Shown one piece after another: positions 1-5,786 of a stretch of 21,339 bases of DNA. The translations under genes were made by a program, and so were the position numbers. This DNA is from a virus. The DNA lies in IMG/VR virus record IMGVR_UViG_3300008012_000237, positions 1 to 21,339 of that record; one strand, given 5' to 3'. The stretch's first letter is position 1. The number at the start of each line of letters is the position of its first letter. The notes beneath the pieces are model-generated. The model ran no database searches. It was given only the letters and a program-made list of their open reading frames with translations, and was not told where the DNA came from.

Positions 1-208
1 TCCCGAACTGAAAAATTTTACATTTATTTATATCAACAAACACACACGTGCGCCGGGTATTATCGAGATGCCACAATCAGTCATTGAACGTGGTGGTGAA
101 AAATACAAGACGGCGGTTGAAGTATATATAAAAATATTTCACGAAAAGGAAATCGATGAAATCGAATTTTTGTTGGATCAATACGTTTATCGAGGAACCG
201 CACGATGA
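1..208 (+). CDS. Partial hypothetical protein (C-terminal 68 residues)
   Basis: An open frame enters the window already in progress, with its first complete codon at position 2, and ends at TGA 206-208. The visible part has 68 residues and a plausible amino-acid composition, with a strand-rich start (FTFIYIN) and an acidic helical end. The stop overlaps the ATG of the next gene as ATGA, the coupling arrangement used by other gene pairs here, which supports it as a real gene. I do not recognise a family. Its position next to DNA-metabolism genes suggests an early or replication role, but that is inference only. Confidence 0.7.
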   Translation, partial: PELKNFTFIYINKHTRAPGIIEMPQSVIERGGEKYKTAVEVYIKIFHEKEIDEIEFLLDQYVYRGTAR

Positions 209-408
209 ATCAAGACATTGTCCTTGAATATTATTACCTTGCAATGAATGACATCAAAAATGGTGCATCAATCAAAGAACTTGAAGAAGCCATGAAAATC
301 TACGAGAAAACCGAAGAATATGAAGCGTGTGCGGGAATACTCAAGGCAATAAACGAAGTTAAATACATGACAATAAAAAACTTAAAGAATGGACATAAAA
401 ATGATTAA
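205..408 (+). CDS. Small helical hypothetical protein (67 aa)
   Basis: This 67-residue protein is acidic and mostly helical, with a central segment KELEEAMKIYEKTEEYEACA that looks like a helical hairpin. Its ATG overlaps the stop of the preceding partial gene (ATGA), and its end overlaps the start region of the next gene by up to 20 nt, so it belongs to a translationally coupled early operon. No signal peptide, membrane segment or catalytic motif is visible. Small proteins of this style are common beside phage replication genes, but I cannot assign a function. A regulatory or adaptor role is only a guess. Confidence 0.7.
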   Translation: MNQDIVLEYYYLAMNDIKNGASIKELEEAMKIYEKTEEYEACAGILKAINEVKYMTIKNLKNGHKND

Positions 409-886
409 AAAGGTCGTGTCCGACACAACCGGAATCGACTTAAACGACACAAACTTAAATTCAAAAAGAATTGCCGAAAACGTACAAGCAAGAACAATGT
501 ATTTTAGTCTTGCAAGGGAATTCACGAAGTTATCACTTGCCGACATAGGCAAATCAATAAAACCCCGTAAAGATCACGCAACGGTCTTGTATTCGATTCG
601 TAAGGCTCAAGACGCCATTCAATTTGACAAAACATTTCGTTCGCGACTTGATGAACTACGTTCAAGGGTTGAATTTGTACGATCACAAATGGAAAATTCA
701 GAAATTGATTTTGTGACTGCGCTCAATAGACTTGAAAAAATGGAATTGAAGAATGAACAACTTACCAAAAGAAACATCGAATTGTTGAACCAAATTGACG
801 AATTAAATGGCAAAATCAAACGACAAAATAAATACCTTATTGAAAATGGATACCAAGTCAAGCGAAGCGTCTTCAAAGACCATTGA
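389..886 (+). CDS. DnaA domain IV-like DNA-binding protein with C-terminal coiled coil
   Basis: Residues from about 25 to 75 contain the segment ARTMYFSLAREFTKLSLADI followed by GKSI and KDHATVL. This matches the signature of DnaA domain IV, the helix-turn-helix that reads DnaA boxes (family pattern: AR..amyl.reltklsl.eIg...grDHtTVlha). No AAA+ ATPase part is present. The second half (about residues 95-150) is a charged heptad-like coiled coil (ENSEIDF, LEKMELKNEQLTKRNIELLN), consistent with dimerisation. A likely role is binding phage origin or DnaA-box-like sites, as a replication or transcription regulator; this is inferred. The start at 389 overlaps the previous gene; an in-frame ATG at 401 is an equally credible start (161 aa). 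Confidence 0.75.
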   Translation: MDIKMIKKVVSDTTGIDLNDTNLNSKRIAENVQARTMYFSLAREFTKLSLADIGKSIKPRKDHATVLYSIRKAQDAIQFDKTFRSRLDELRSRVEFVRSQMENSEIDFVTALNRLEKMELKNEQLTKRNIELLNQIDELNGKIKRQNKYLIENGYQVKRSVFKDH

Positions 887-1358
887 AAAACCCGCGTGTG
901 AAACGTGTGGTCAAAAACCTTCAATTGCATTCTTTGACGGACAAGTCAGCGCACACTTCAAGGGGTGTGATATTTATATCGGTGATCTTGACTTCAAACT
1001 AGCGGACGACACAAATGTCATAATCGCAGAAATAAAATACGTGTCTAAGGCACACAAATTCCTTGGAAGGAAAATCACATTCAACCAAGCAAAAGAATAT
1101 GCTGCAATGACTGGAGTGGTTGACAACCTTGGAAGGGAACAAAAGACTTATATATTCGAAGCACACGAAGTCGAAACACCTTACGTGGCAATTGTTCCAT
1201 TCTTAAAACCAACGGGTAAAGAACGACACGCATTCGACTTCTTAGATATAGACAATGCAAGACTTGTTTACGTGTTTAAGGACGATCAGTTTGGACGATG
1301 GCTTGCCGGTGACAGATATGTCGGAACTGAAATGCGACAAGCCTTAAAATGCGTATAA
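846..1358 (+). CDS. Hypothetical protein, possible PD-(D/E)XK-type nuclease
   Basis: I chose the ATG at 846 (170 aa) because an in-frame ATG at 807 would overlap the previous coding region by 80 nt. Near the N terminus is a CETCG pair of cysteines (residues 18-22). It is followed by an alternating strand pattern with acidic residues D47 and D49 and the segment IIAEIKYV (E62-x-K64), the spacing expected of a PD-(D/E)XK nuclease core. The following helix with NQAKEYAAM is also compatible. This is suggestive only, and no complete family signature is recognised. The gene overlaps the methyltransferase gene by 10 nt, so both are probably expressed together; a recombination or host-DNA-processing nuclease would suit the neighbourhood. 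Confidence 0.6.
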   Translation: MDTKSSEASSKTIEKPACETCGQKPSIAFFDGQVSAHFKGCDIYIGDLDFKLADDTNVIIAEIKYVSKAHKFLGRKITFNQAKEYAAMTGVVDNLGREQKTYIFEAHEVETPYVAIVPFLKPTGKERHAFDFLDIDNARLVYVFKDDQFGRWLAGDRYVGTEMRQALKCV

Positions 1359-1960
1359 ATTTATTCAATAAGGATTGCATGGAAGCCATGAAGGAAATGG
1401 AAGACAACCAATTTGATTTGGCCATTGTCGATCCGCCTTATGGAATAGACGTGAACAAGATGACACTTGGTTCGGGAAAATATAAATCCGACAAACAATG
1501 GGATTCAACAACCCCCCCCCAATTATATTTTGATGAATTATTTCGCGTCACAAAAAACCAAATTATATGGGGTGCAAATTATATGATTGACAAGATTAAA
1601 ACACCTTCAATGGGATGGGTATATTGGGACAAAATGAATGGAACGTCAGATTTCTCGGATGGTGAACTTGCATTCACATCGTTCAAACGCGCATTGCGTT
1701 CGTTTAAATACAATATTTCATCCGATCGGTCACAAAGGTTTCACCCGACACAAAAACCCGTTAAACTTTATGAATGGATTTTAATGAATTACGCAAATAA
1801 AGGCGACAAAATCCTTGACACACACCTTGGGAGTGGATCAATCGCAATTGCTTGTCACAATCTTGGATTTGATTTGACCGGATATGAAATTGACGAAGAT
1901 TATTTTAGTGCCGCCGTCAAGCGATACCAACAACACAAAAACCAATTAAGAATATTTTGA
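1349..1960 (+). CDS. DNA methyltransferase, beta-class (N6-adenine/N4-cytosine type)
   Basis: This 203-residue protein carries motif IV DPPY at residues 28-31, the HPTQKPV block at 132-138 (motif X region) and the S-adenosylmethionine-binding motif I as LDTHLGSGS at 156-164. That order (IV, X, I) defines the beta group of amino-methyltransferases. DPPY favours adenine-N6, but cytosine-N4 is not excluded. It is short, with little room for a target-recognition domain between motifs IV and X. No cognate endonuclease is adjacent, so it is probably an orphan enzyme protecting phage DNA or marking it for regulation. Codons 55-58 contain an uninterrupted C9 run (1512-1520). A one-base slip there would truncate the enzyme before motifs X and I. 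Confidence 0.9.
   Translation: MRINLFNKDCMEAMKEMEDNQFDLAIVDPPYGIDVNKMTLGSGKYKSDKQWDSTTPPQLYFDELFRVTKNQIIWGANYMIDKIKTPSMGWVYWDKMNGTSDFSDGELAFTSFKRALRSFKYNISSDRSQRFHPTQKPVKLYEWILMNYANKGDKILDTHLGSGSIAIACHNLGFDLTGYEIDEDYFSAAVKRYQQHKNQLRIF
1512..1520 (+). repeat. C9 homopolymer tract inside the methyltransferase gene
   Basis: Nine consecutive C residues lie inside the coding region, encoding part of a Thr-Pro-Pro-Gln stretch. Long C or G runs are rare in this AT-rich sequence. Such tracts are known slippage sites in phase-variable methyltransferases, though variation here is not shown. Confidence 0.8.
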
Positions 1961-1967
1961 TTTTAAC

Positions 1968-1987
1968 AAAGACAATCTTTTTTTATT
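1968..1987 (+). terminator. Weak hairpin plus T-run after the methyltransferase gene
   Basis: AAAGA (1968-1972) can pair with TCTTT (1976-1980) around a CAA loop, and a T-rich run follows. The stem is short and AT-rich, so it would be a weak intrinsic terminator at best. It sits in the gap between the early operon and the terminase genes, where a transcriptional boundary would make sense. Confidence 0.3.
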
Positions 1988-1990
1988 ATA

Positions 1991-2007
1991 TAATTAATTA
2001 ATTAATT
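1991..2007 (+). repeat. Tandem TAAT tetranucleotide repeat upstream of the small terminase gene
   Basis: A run of just over four TAAT units lies 12 nt before the ATG at 2019, in a pure A/T gap. It may simply be a translation leader like those before other genes here, or an easily melted site near a packaging region. Nothing in the sequence decides between these. Confidence 0.5.
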
Positions 2008-2018
2008 TTTATTAATTC

Positions 2019-2273
2019 ATGGACGGTCGTAAAAATAATGGGGGACATTCAACAAAAGGATTCGCGGGTCGCAAACCCAAGACGGAAGAAATCGAACTAA
2101 TTGAACGATTGTCACCATTGGATGACATGGCATTTGAAGCATTAAAAGACGGCATCAAACAAAAAGATTTCCGATATGTCAAGTTATTCCACGAATACCG
2201 ATACGGCAAACCAAAAGAAACAAAGGACATCAATCTTGACCAAGATGTTCCATTTATCATTGAAATGGATTAA
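2019..2273 (+). CDS. Putative terminase small subunit
   Basis: This 84-residue protein starts with a basic, glycine-rich arm (GRKNNGGHSTKGFAGRKPK). A compact helical part (ELIERLSPLDDMAFEAL, then DFRYVKLFHEYRYGKPKE) is of the kind seen in the DNA-recognition domain of small terminases. The best evidence is position: it lies directly upstream of the large terminase gene, separated by 24 nt and in the same reading frame. It would bind the packaging site and recruit the large subunit. It is shorter than most small terminases (usually over 130 residues), so it may be a minimal form. Confidence 0.65.
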   Translation: MDGRKNNGGHSTKGFAGRKPKTEEIELIERLSPLDDMAFEALKDGIKQKDFRYVKLFHEYRYGKPKETKDINLDQDVPFIIEMD

Positions 2274-2297
2274 CCATTCCCATTTCGTGATTCCAAT

Positions 2298-3476
2298 TTG
2301 GAAATAAAGAAAACCGAAGCATTCCGAAAAATATATAAACTCGACAAACGTATTCGTTTGATTCGTGGGGGGTCTGCTGCGGGAAAAACCATTTGCATCC
2401 TTACCATAATGATCAACGAGTGCATGAAGCCCAACAAAGGGTTTGAAATGTCCGTTGTGGCTGCGACATACCCAATGCTAAAAAGGGGGCCGGTAAGGGA
2501 CTTCAAATTGATAATGAAGGGACTTGGAAGGTGGCGTGATTCACGTTGGAATCAAACGACCTTGAAATATACATTTTCAACCGGGTCAACCATTGAATTC
2601 TTTTCAAATGAAAATCCGGATCGAACAAGGGGTGCGCGTCGCAGTCATTTGTTTGTGAACGAGTGTAATGTCGGAATCGACTTCGAAGCATTCAATCAAT
2701 ATGCAATCCGTACTTCTGAAATCATTTGGCTTGATTATAACCCGTCACAATTGTTTTGGGCGGATCGTGAACTTGTTCCAAGGGATGACGTTGATTTTAT
2801 TACAATCACATACAAAGACAACGACACGTTGCCACAAACAATCCTTGATGAATTTAAAATCGCAAGGGAAAAGGCAAAAACATCCGAATATTGGTTAAAC
2901 TTTGTAAATGTTTATTTGGAAGGTAAAATCGGACGTTTAAGCGACGTTGTGATTCCGGACTGGATTGAGGTACCAAAACTTCCCGAAGATGCACGTCTTC
3001 TTTGTTATGGACTTGACTGGGGGTATTCAATCGACGAAACAAGTTGTGTGGCATTGTACAAGCATGACGATGCTTACATCTTCGATGAGGTGTTGTATCA
3101 AAAAGGAATGTTGAATTCAAACATTTCCCAATACTTAGAAAACAACAATATCAAGGGTCAGTTGTGGGCGGATTCAGCCGAACCGAAATCCATTGCTGAA
3201 TTGCAATCGTATGGTCACACAATCAACCCGGTCACCAAAGGACGTGATTCAATAATCTACGGCATCAACTTAATAAACCAAAACAAAGTCTTCGTCACAT
3301 CAAGATCAAAGAACCTTATAAAAGAACTCAACGGATATGTATGGGCAACTGATAAGGTTGGAAACAAAATACAGAAACCAAATCCATTAAGTGGTGACCA
3401 CGCAATCGATGCCGCACGGTACGCGTTAATGATGCAACTTGAAAACCCAAACAAAGGGAAATATTTTATTTATTAA
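2298..3476 (+). CDS. terL: Terminase large subunit (packaging ATPase and nuclease)
   Basis: The N-terminal ATPase has a Walker A motif GGSAAGKT at residues 24-31 and a Walker B-like HLFVNE near 117-122. The C-terminal RNase H-fold nuclease shows its three acidic positions in GLDWGY (about 238-243), WADSAEPKS (about 290) and GDHAIDAARYA (about 365). At 392 residues it is complete but compact. It powers DNA packaging into the prohead through the portal and cuts concatemers. The start is TTG at 2298; no in-frame ATG or GTG lies between it and the in-frame stop of the small subunit at 2271-2273. The protein starts close to the usual beginning of the family (EIKKTEAFRKIY), so a TTG start is the simplest reading. 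Confidence 0.95.
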   Translation: MEIKKTEAFRKIYKLDKRIRLIRGGSAAGKTICILTIMINECMKPNKGFEMSVVAATYPMLKRGPVRDFKLIMKGLGRWRDSRWNQTTLKYTFSTGSTIEFFSNENPDRTRGARRSHLFVNECNVGIDFEAFNQYAIRTSEIIWLDYNPSQLFWADRELVPRDDVDFITITYKDNDTLPQTILDEFKIAREKAKTSEYWLNFVNVYLEGKIGRLSDVVIPDWIEVPKLPEDARLLCYGLDWGYSIDETSCVALYKHDDAYIFDEVLYQKGMLNSNISQYLENNNIKGQLWADSAEPKSIAELQSYGHTINPVTKGRDSIIYGINLINQNKVFVTSRSKNLIKELNGYVWATDKVGNKIQKPNPLSGDHAIDAARYALMMQLENPNKGKYFIY

Positions 3477-3493
3477 AAATAATTATTAAAAAA

Positions 3494-3525
3494 TTTGGTT
3501 AATAAAAATATTCGTTTTATATTTG
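3494..3525 (+). promoter_or_regulatory. Bacteroidetes-type promoter upstream of the 3555 gene
   Basis: TTTG at 3494-3497 and TATATTTG at 3518-3525 are separated by 20 nt. This fits the established Bacteroidetes -33/-7 consensus (TTTG, about 19-21 nt, TAnnTTTG). The -7 box ends 29 nt before the ATG at 3555, leaving a short leader. It would be read by the host primary sigma factor. Confidence 0.75.
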
Positions 3526-3554
3526 AATCATAATAACAAACAAAAACACATAAA

Positions 3555-3827
3555 ATGAAAAATGACATCTATTACAAAACTTGGGGATACGACAAAACAA
3601 TTGTAAGTTTCTTCAAGGTGGTCAAAGAAACTGAATTCTTCATCACATTTAAACCAATGGACAAAGTGAAGATCAAGAACACACCACAAGACGGACTTGT
3701 GATTCCTTCAGAAACCGACACCGAACACGAAACATTCAAGGTCAAGAAAAAGAAATATTTAACTTACCGTGTTTGGGACGGGACACCACAAGAAGAAAAT
3801 TACAATTACACTTATCAAGGTATCTAA
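3555..3827 (+). CDS. Small beta-rich hypothetical protein (90 aa), moron-like
   Basis: This protein begins with a TWGYDKT segment followed by VSFFKVVKETEFF, a pattern I associate with small phage or mobile-element proteins that open with an aromatic WGYD-type motif. The function of such proteins is unknown to me. The middle is rich in lysine and strand-forming residues and the C terminus has several tyrosines. No membrane segment or catalytic motif is visible. It has its own consensus promoter (3494-3525) and is followed 8 nt after its stop by a strong GC hairpin with a T-run, so it is a one-gene transcription unit between the terminase and tail genes. That arrangement suggests expression independent of the structural operon. 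Confidence 0.8.
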   Translation: MKNDIYYKTWGYDKTIVSFFKVVKETEFFITFKPMDKVKIKNTPQDGLVIPSETDTEHETFKVKKKKYLTYRVWDGTPQEENYNYTYQGI

Positions 3828-3835
3828 CAAACACC

Positions 3836-3855
3836 GGGGGGGAAACCCCCCTTTT
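3836..3855 (+). terminator. Intrinsic terminator with G7/C6 stem
   Basis: G7 (3836-3842), an AAA loop and C6 (3846-3851) form a six-pair all-GC hairpin followed by TTTT. It ends only 3 nt before the next ATG at 3859, so it could also affect translation of that gene from read-through transcripts. Confidence 0.85.
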
Positions 3856-3858
3856 AAT

Positions 3859-4077
3859 ATGAACACATTTACATTTGAAATATTTGAATACGATGGGGAA
3901 AATTACGAAGTATTTACTGACCCCGGAAAAGAAGTCCTTATCATTCAAGAATCGGACGGATATGATGTCAGCTTATTCACGGAAGTTTTTGACGGTGAAC
4001 GAGTGCATCACGAAGAAATCAAAACCGAAATGGATTTTGAAGATTATACACACGAATACGTTTGCAAAAATAAATAA
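3859..4077 (+). CDS. Small acidic hypothetical protein (72 aa)
   Basis: I chose the ATG at 3859. The frame is open upstream as far as 3769, but starting there would read through the terminator hairpin and overlap the previous gene. The protein is acidic, with alternating hydrophobic and charged residues (FTFEIFEYDGENYEVF) that suggest a small beta-sheet fold. No family is recognised. It begins immediately after a strong terminator, which is unusual: it must be expressed by read-through or from a promoter I cannot see. It is followed closely by the small membrane-protein gene at 4080. Confidence 0.65.
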   Translation: MNTFTFEIFEYDGENYEVFTDPGKEVLIIQESDGYDVSLFTEVFDGERVHHEEIKTEMDFEDYTHEYVCKNK

Positions 4078-4079
4078 TT

Positions 4080-4286
4080 ATGGAAAACAATCAAGTTGAA
4101 TGGATAATGGTCAGGAAGGCCACATCCAAAGAAAACCGAAAAAACTTAATCAAGACATTCTTATATGCCGGCTTGTTTTTGGCATCAAGTTTTGTTTTTA
4201 TGATCTTGACATTTGAAATGTTGATTTGGTTTTGGCATTCGTCACTTATTGAACAAATGGCTGAAGTTTTAAGATCATGGGCGTAG
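4080..4286 (+). CDS. Small single-pass membrane protein (68 aa)
   Basis: A basic N-terminal part (K13, K17, R20, K21, K25) precedes a hydrophobic segment from about residue 27 to 52 (FLYAGLFLASSF and onward to LIWFW), which predicts one membrane helix with the N terminus inside. A glutamate at residue 46 lies within the helix. A short amphipathic tail follows. It could be a holin-like or superinfection-related protein, but no lysis enzyme is nearby and the sequence gives no proof. It starts 2 nt after the preceding stop and overlaps the next gene by 10 nt, so it is part of a three-gene cluster. Confidence 0.7.
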   Translation: MENNQVEWIMVRKATSKENRKNLIKTFLYAGLFLASSFVFMILTFEMLIWFWHSSLIEQMAEVLRSWA

Positions 4287-4507
4287 AATATTGGAAGGTT
4301 TTGGACACTTGTTGGAAGAACGAGATTTTCGTTCACCAAAAACCCACGAACATCGGATATGTGCGCGGGGGACACAAAGTGAAATTAAATTTGGAAATCA
4401 ATGGTCGTATTGTTAAATTCGGAACAATGGAGTGGAAACAAAACACAAAAGAACTTTACGACAAGATTGAAGAAATTTACCGATCACGATACGAATTAAT
4501 AAATTAG
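4277..4507 (+). CDS. Hypothetical protein (76 aa)
   Basis: This protein has a central strand-like segment (HKVKLNLEINGRIVKFGTME) and a C-terminal helix (TKELYDKIEEIYRSRYELI). It is slightly basic and has no membrane segment. I do not recognise a family. It overlaps the membrane-protein gene by 10 nt and is the last of the three small genes before the tail region. A 90-nt AT-rich gap follows. Confidence 0.65.
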   Translation: MGVEYWKVLDTCWKNEIFVHQKPTNIGYVRGGHKVKLNLEINGRIVKFGTMEWKQNTKELYDKIEEIYRSRYELIN

Positions 4508-4597
4508 TTTTTTTTCATTTGTTTTTGATTTGGATTTGGCTGCGGAAACGTGGCCATTTCCTTTTATACATATTGGTCAAATATTTATTATTATAAT
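4508..4597 (+). other. AT-rich intergenic gap before the tail genes
   Basis: No gene is visible here. The gap has T-rich runs and a weak dyad (GGAAA 4543-4547 with TTTCC 4556-4560 around a TGGCCA core). Just before the next start is a TTATTATAATATG leader like those at 14411 and 18750. No convincing -33/-7 promoter pair was found. Confidence 0.4.
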
Positions 4598-5242
4598 ATG
4601 AAAGTAAAAATCAACGTTCCCGAAGATTTAAGCGAAATCACACTTGGTCAATACATGAAATTTCTGAAGCTGGATTTCAACGACGACACCAAGAATTCAT
4701 TCGCACTTCAAAAAATGATTGAAATATTTTGCAATGCAAATCTTAAAGATATTGCTGACATTCGTTTTTCGGACATCACACGGATCACAAATCACCTTCA
4801 GACCATATTCGACCAAGAATGCAAAATGATTCCGCAAATCGCCTTAAATGGACAAAAATACGGTTTCATTCCAAACCTTGACGATTTAAGTCTTGGGGAA
4901 TATATTGATCTTGACAATTACTTCCATGACTGGGACACAATGGACAAGGCAATGACGGTCTTGTATCGTCCGATTAAATATTCTAAAAATGGTAAATATA
5001 TCATTGAAGAATACAAAGGAACCGACAATCACATGGAAATGCGAAACCTTCCGTTGAATGTTGTTATGGGTGCAAAGGTTTTTTTTTACCATTTAGGAAT
5101 CGAATTGTTGAATCATATCCCGAACTTTTTAATGGAAGCGGACATGACGGATCAGCAACGGCAAATTTTGGAACAAAATGGGGATGGTATTCAAGCATTT
5201 ACGGACTTAGTCAAGGGAACGTTGCCCGGTTTGACAAAGTAA
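4598..5242 (+). CDS. Putative tail assembly chaperone (zero-frame product)
   Basis: I chose the ATG at 4598 (214 aa) over an in-frame ATG at 4550, because it follows a TTATTATAAT leader shared with other genes and gives a natural start (MKVKINVPEDLSEITLGQYM). The protein is helical and soluble, with recognisable blocks ITLGQYMKFLKL, LSLGEYIDLDNYFHDWDTM and AMTVLYRPIKY. The length and composition suit a phage tail assembly chaperone (lambda gpG-like) that loads the tape measure. The key support is an overlapping -1 frame that stays open past this stop and ends in ATGA on the next gene, as in G/GT systems. It lies 7 kb upstream of the tape measure, farther than usual. I am more certain that it is a tail-region gene than of the exact role. 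Confidence 0.65.
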   Translation: MKVKINVPEDLSEITLGQYMKFLKLDFNDDTKNSFALQKMIEIFCNANLKDIADIRFSDITRITNHLQTIFDQECKMIPQIALNGQKYGFIPNLDDLSLGEYIDLDNYFHDWDTMDKAMTVLYRPIKYSKNGKYIIEEYKGTDNHMEMRNLPLNVVMGAKVFFYHLGIELLNHIPNFLMEADMTDQQRQILEQNGDGIQAFTDLVKGTLPGLTK

Positions 5243-5331
5243 CAAAATTAAACGTTCACAAGTGTTTGACATTTTTGGCATTCGAAAAAGAAAAAACTGA
5301 ACTGGAACGTAAAATGATAAATAAGAAATGA
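5131..5331 (+). CDS. Putative -1 frameshift extension of the tail assembly chaperone (GT-like)
   Basis: In the -1 frame relative to the preceding gene, codons are open from 5008 to a TGA at 5329-5331 that overlaps the next ATG as ATGA. No ATG, GTG or TTG start is available in that frame before the coding-like part, so it would have to be made by -1 slippage. The translated end is protein-like: WGWYSSIYGLSQGN, then VTKLNVHKCLTFLAFEKEK. The tryptophan/helix style resembles T-domain extensions. Two slip sites are visible: UUUUUUU in the T9 run (5079-5087) and CUUUUUA at 5125-5131. The start given here assumes the second. The fusion would be about 244 aa. It also accounts for the otherwise empty 85-nt gap. 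Confidence 0.6.
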   Translation, partial: NGSGHDGSATANFGTKWGWYSSIYGLSQGNVARFDKVTKLNVHKCLTFLAFEKEKTELERKMINKK

Positions 5332-5786
5332 AACAAGTTTACGACACAACAACAAAAATAAAAGACCAACTTCAAGCGGAACCATTCATCAACACGGTGA
5401 CATTCGGTTCGCTTAATGATGTTGACCTTGACAAGCAGTCAATTTTTCCCCTTGGACATTTGACAATCAATTCCACGAATGTTGCGACAAATGTGTTTCG
5501 TTTCAATATGTCAATCCTTGTGATGGACATCGTGGACATATCAAAAGAAGAAACAACTGACAAATTCACCGGGAACGACAACGAACAAGATGTTCTTAAT
5601 ACAACACTTGCAGTTTTGACACGAGTGCTGAACATAATGCAAAGGGGTGACTTGTATACACAAAAATATCAAATCGAAGACGTGGTGTCTTGTGAACCAT
5701 TTGTCGACAGATTCGAAAACAAACTTGCGGGATGGGCAGCTTCATTTGATGTGGTTGTACAAAACGACATGACAATTTGCGATTGA
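5328..5786 (+). CDS. Putative tail completion/terminator-type protein
   Basis: This 152-residue protein has a helix near the N terminus and alternating strands (FRFNMSILVMDIVDISKE). A central helix (DVLNTTLAVLTRVLNIM) and a C-terminal strand pair (LAGWAASFDVVVQNDM) follow. This alpha/beta order is that of the small tail-terminator or tail-completion proteins that cap the tube and join it to the head. Its place before a gp10-like joining protein agrees. The start overlaps the -1 frameshift stop as ATGA, and the stop overlaps the next ATG by one base. No catalytic motif is expected or seen. The identification rests on size, fold pattern and context. Confidence 0.6.
   Translation: MKQVYDTTTKIKDQLQAEPFINTVTFGSLNDVDLDKQSIFPLGHLTINSTNVATNVFRFNMSILVMDIVDISKEETTDKFTGNDNEQDVLNTTLAVLTRVLNIMQRGDLYTQKYQIEDVVSCEPFVDRFENKLAGWAASFDVVVQNDMTICD

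Noticed and set aside
2019-3476. Single small-plus-large terminase fusion by stop read-through
   Set aside because: Sharing a frame happens by chance one time in three and a TTG start explains the layout; there is no read-through context signal that I can recognise.
3769-3858. Upstream extension of the 72-aa gene
   Set aside because: It would overlap the preceding gene and read through the G7/C6 terminator; the ATG at 3859 is the better start.
4080-4286. Firm call of the small membrane protein as a holin
   Set aside because: Only one membrane helix and no endolysin nearby; many phage membrane proteins look like this.
4543-4560. Dyad GGAAA/TTTCC with a TGGCCA core in the gap before 4598
   Set aside because: Short and AT-flanked, without a T-run or promoter boxes at proper spacing, so not called as operator or terminator.
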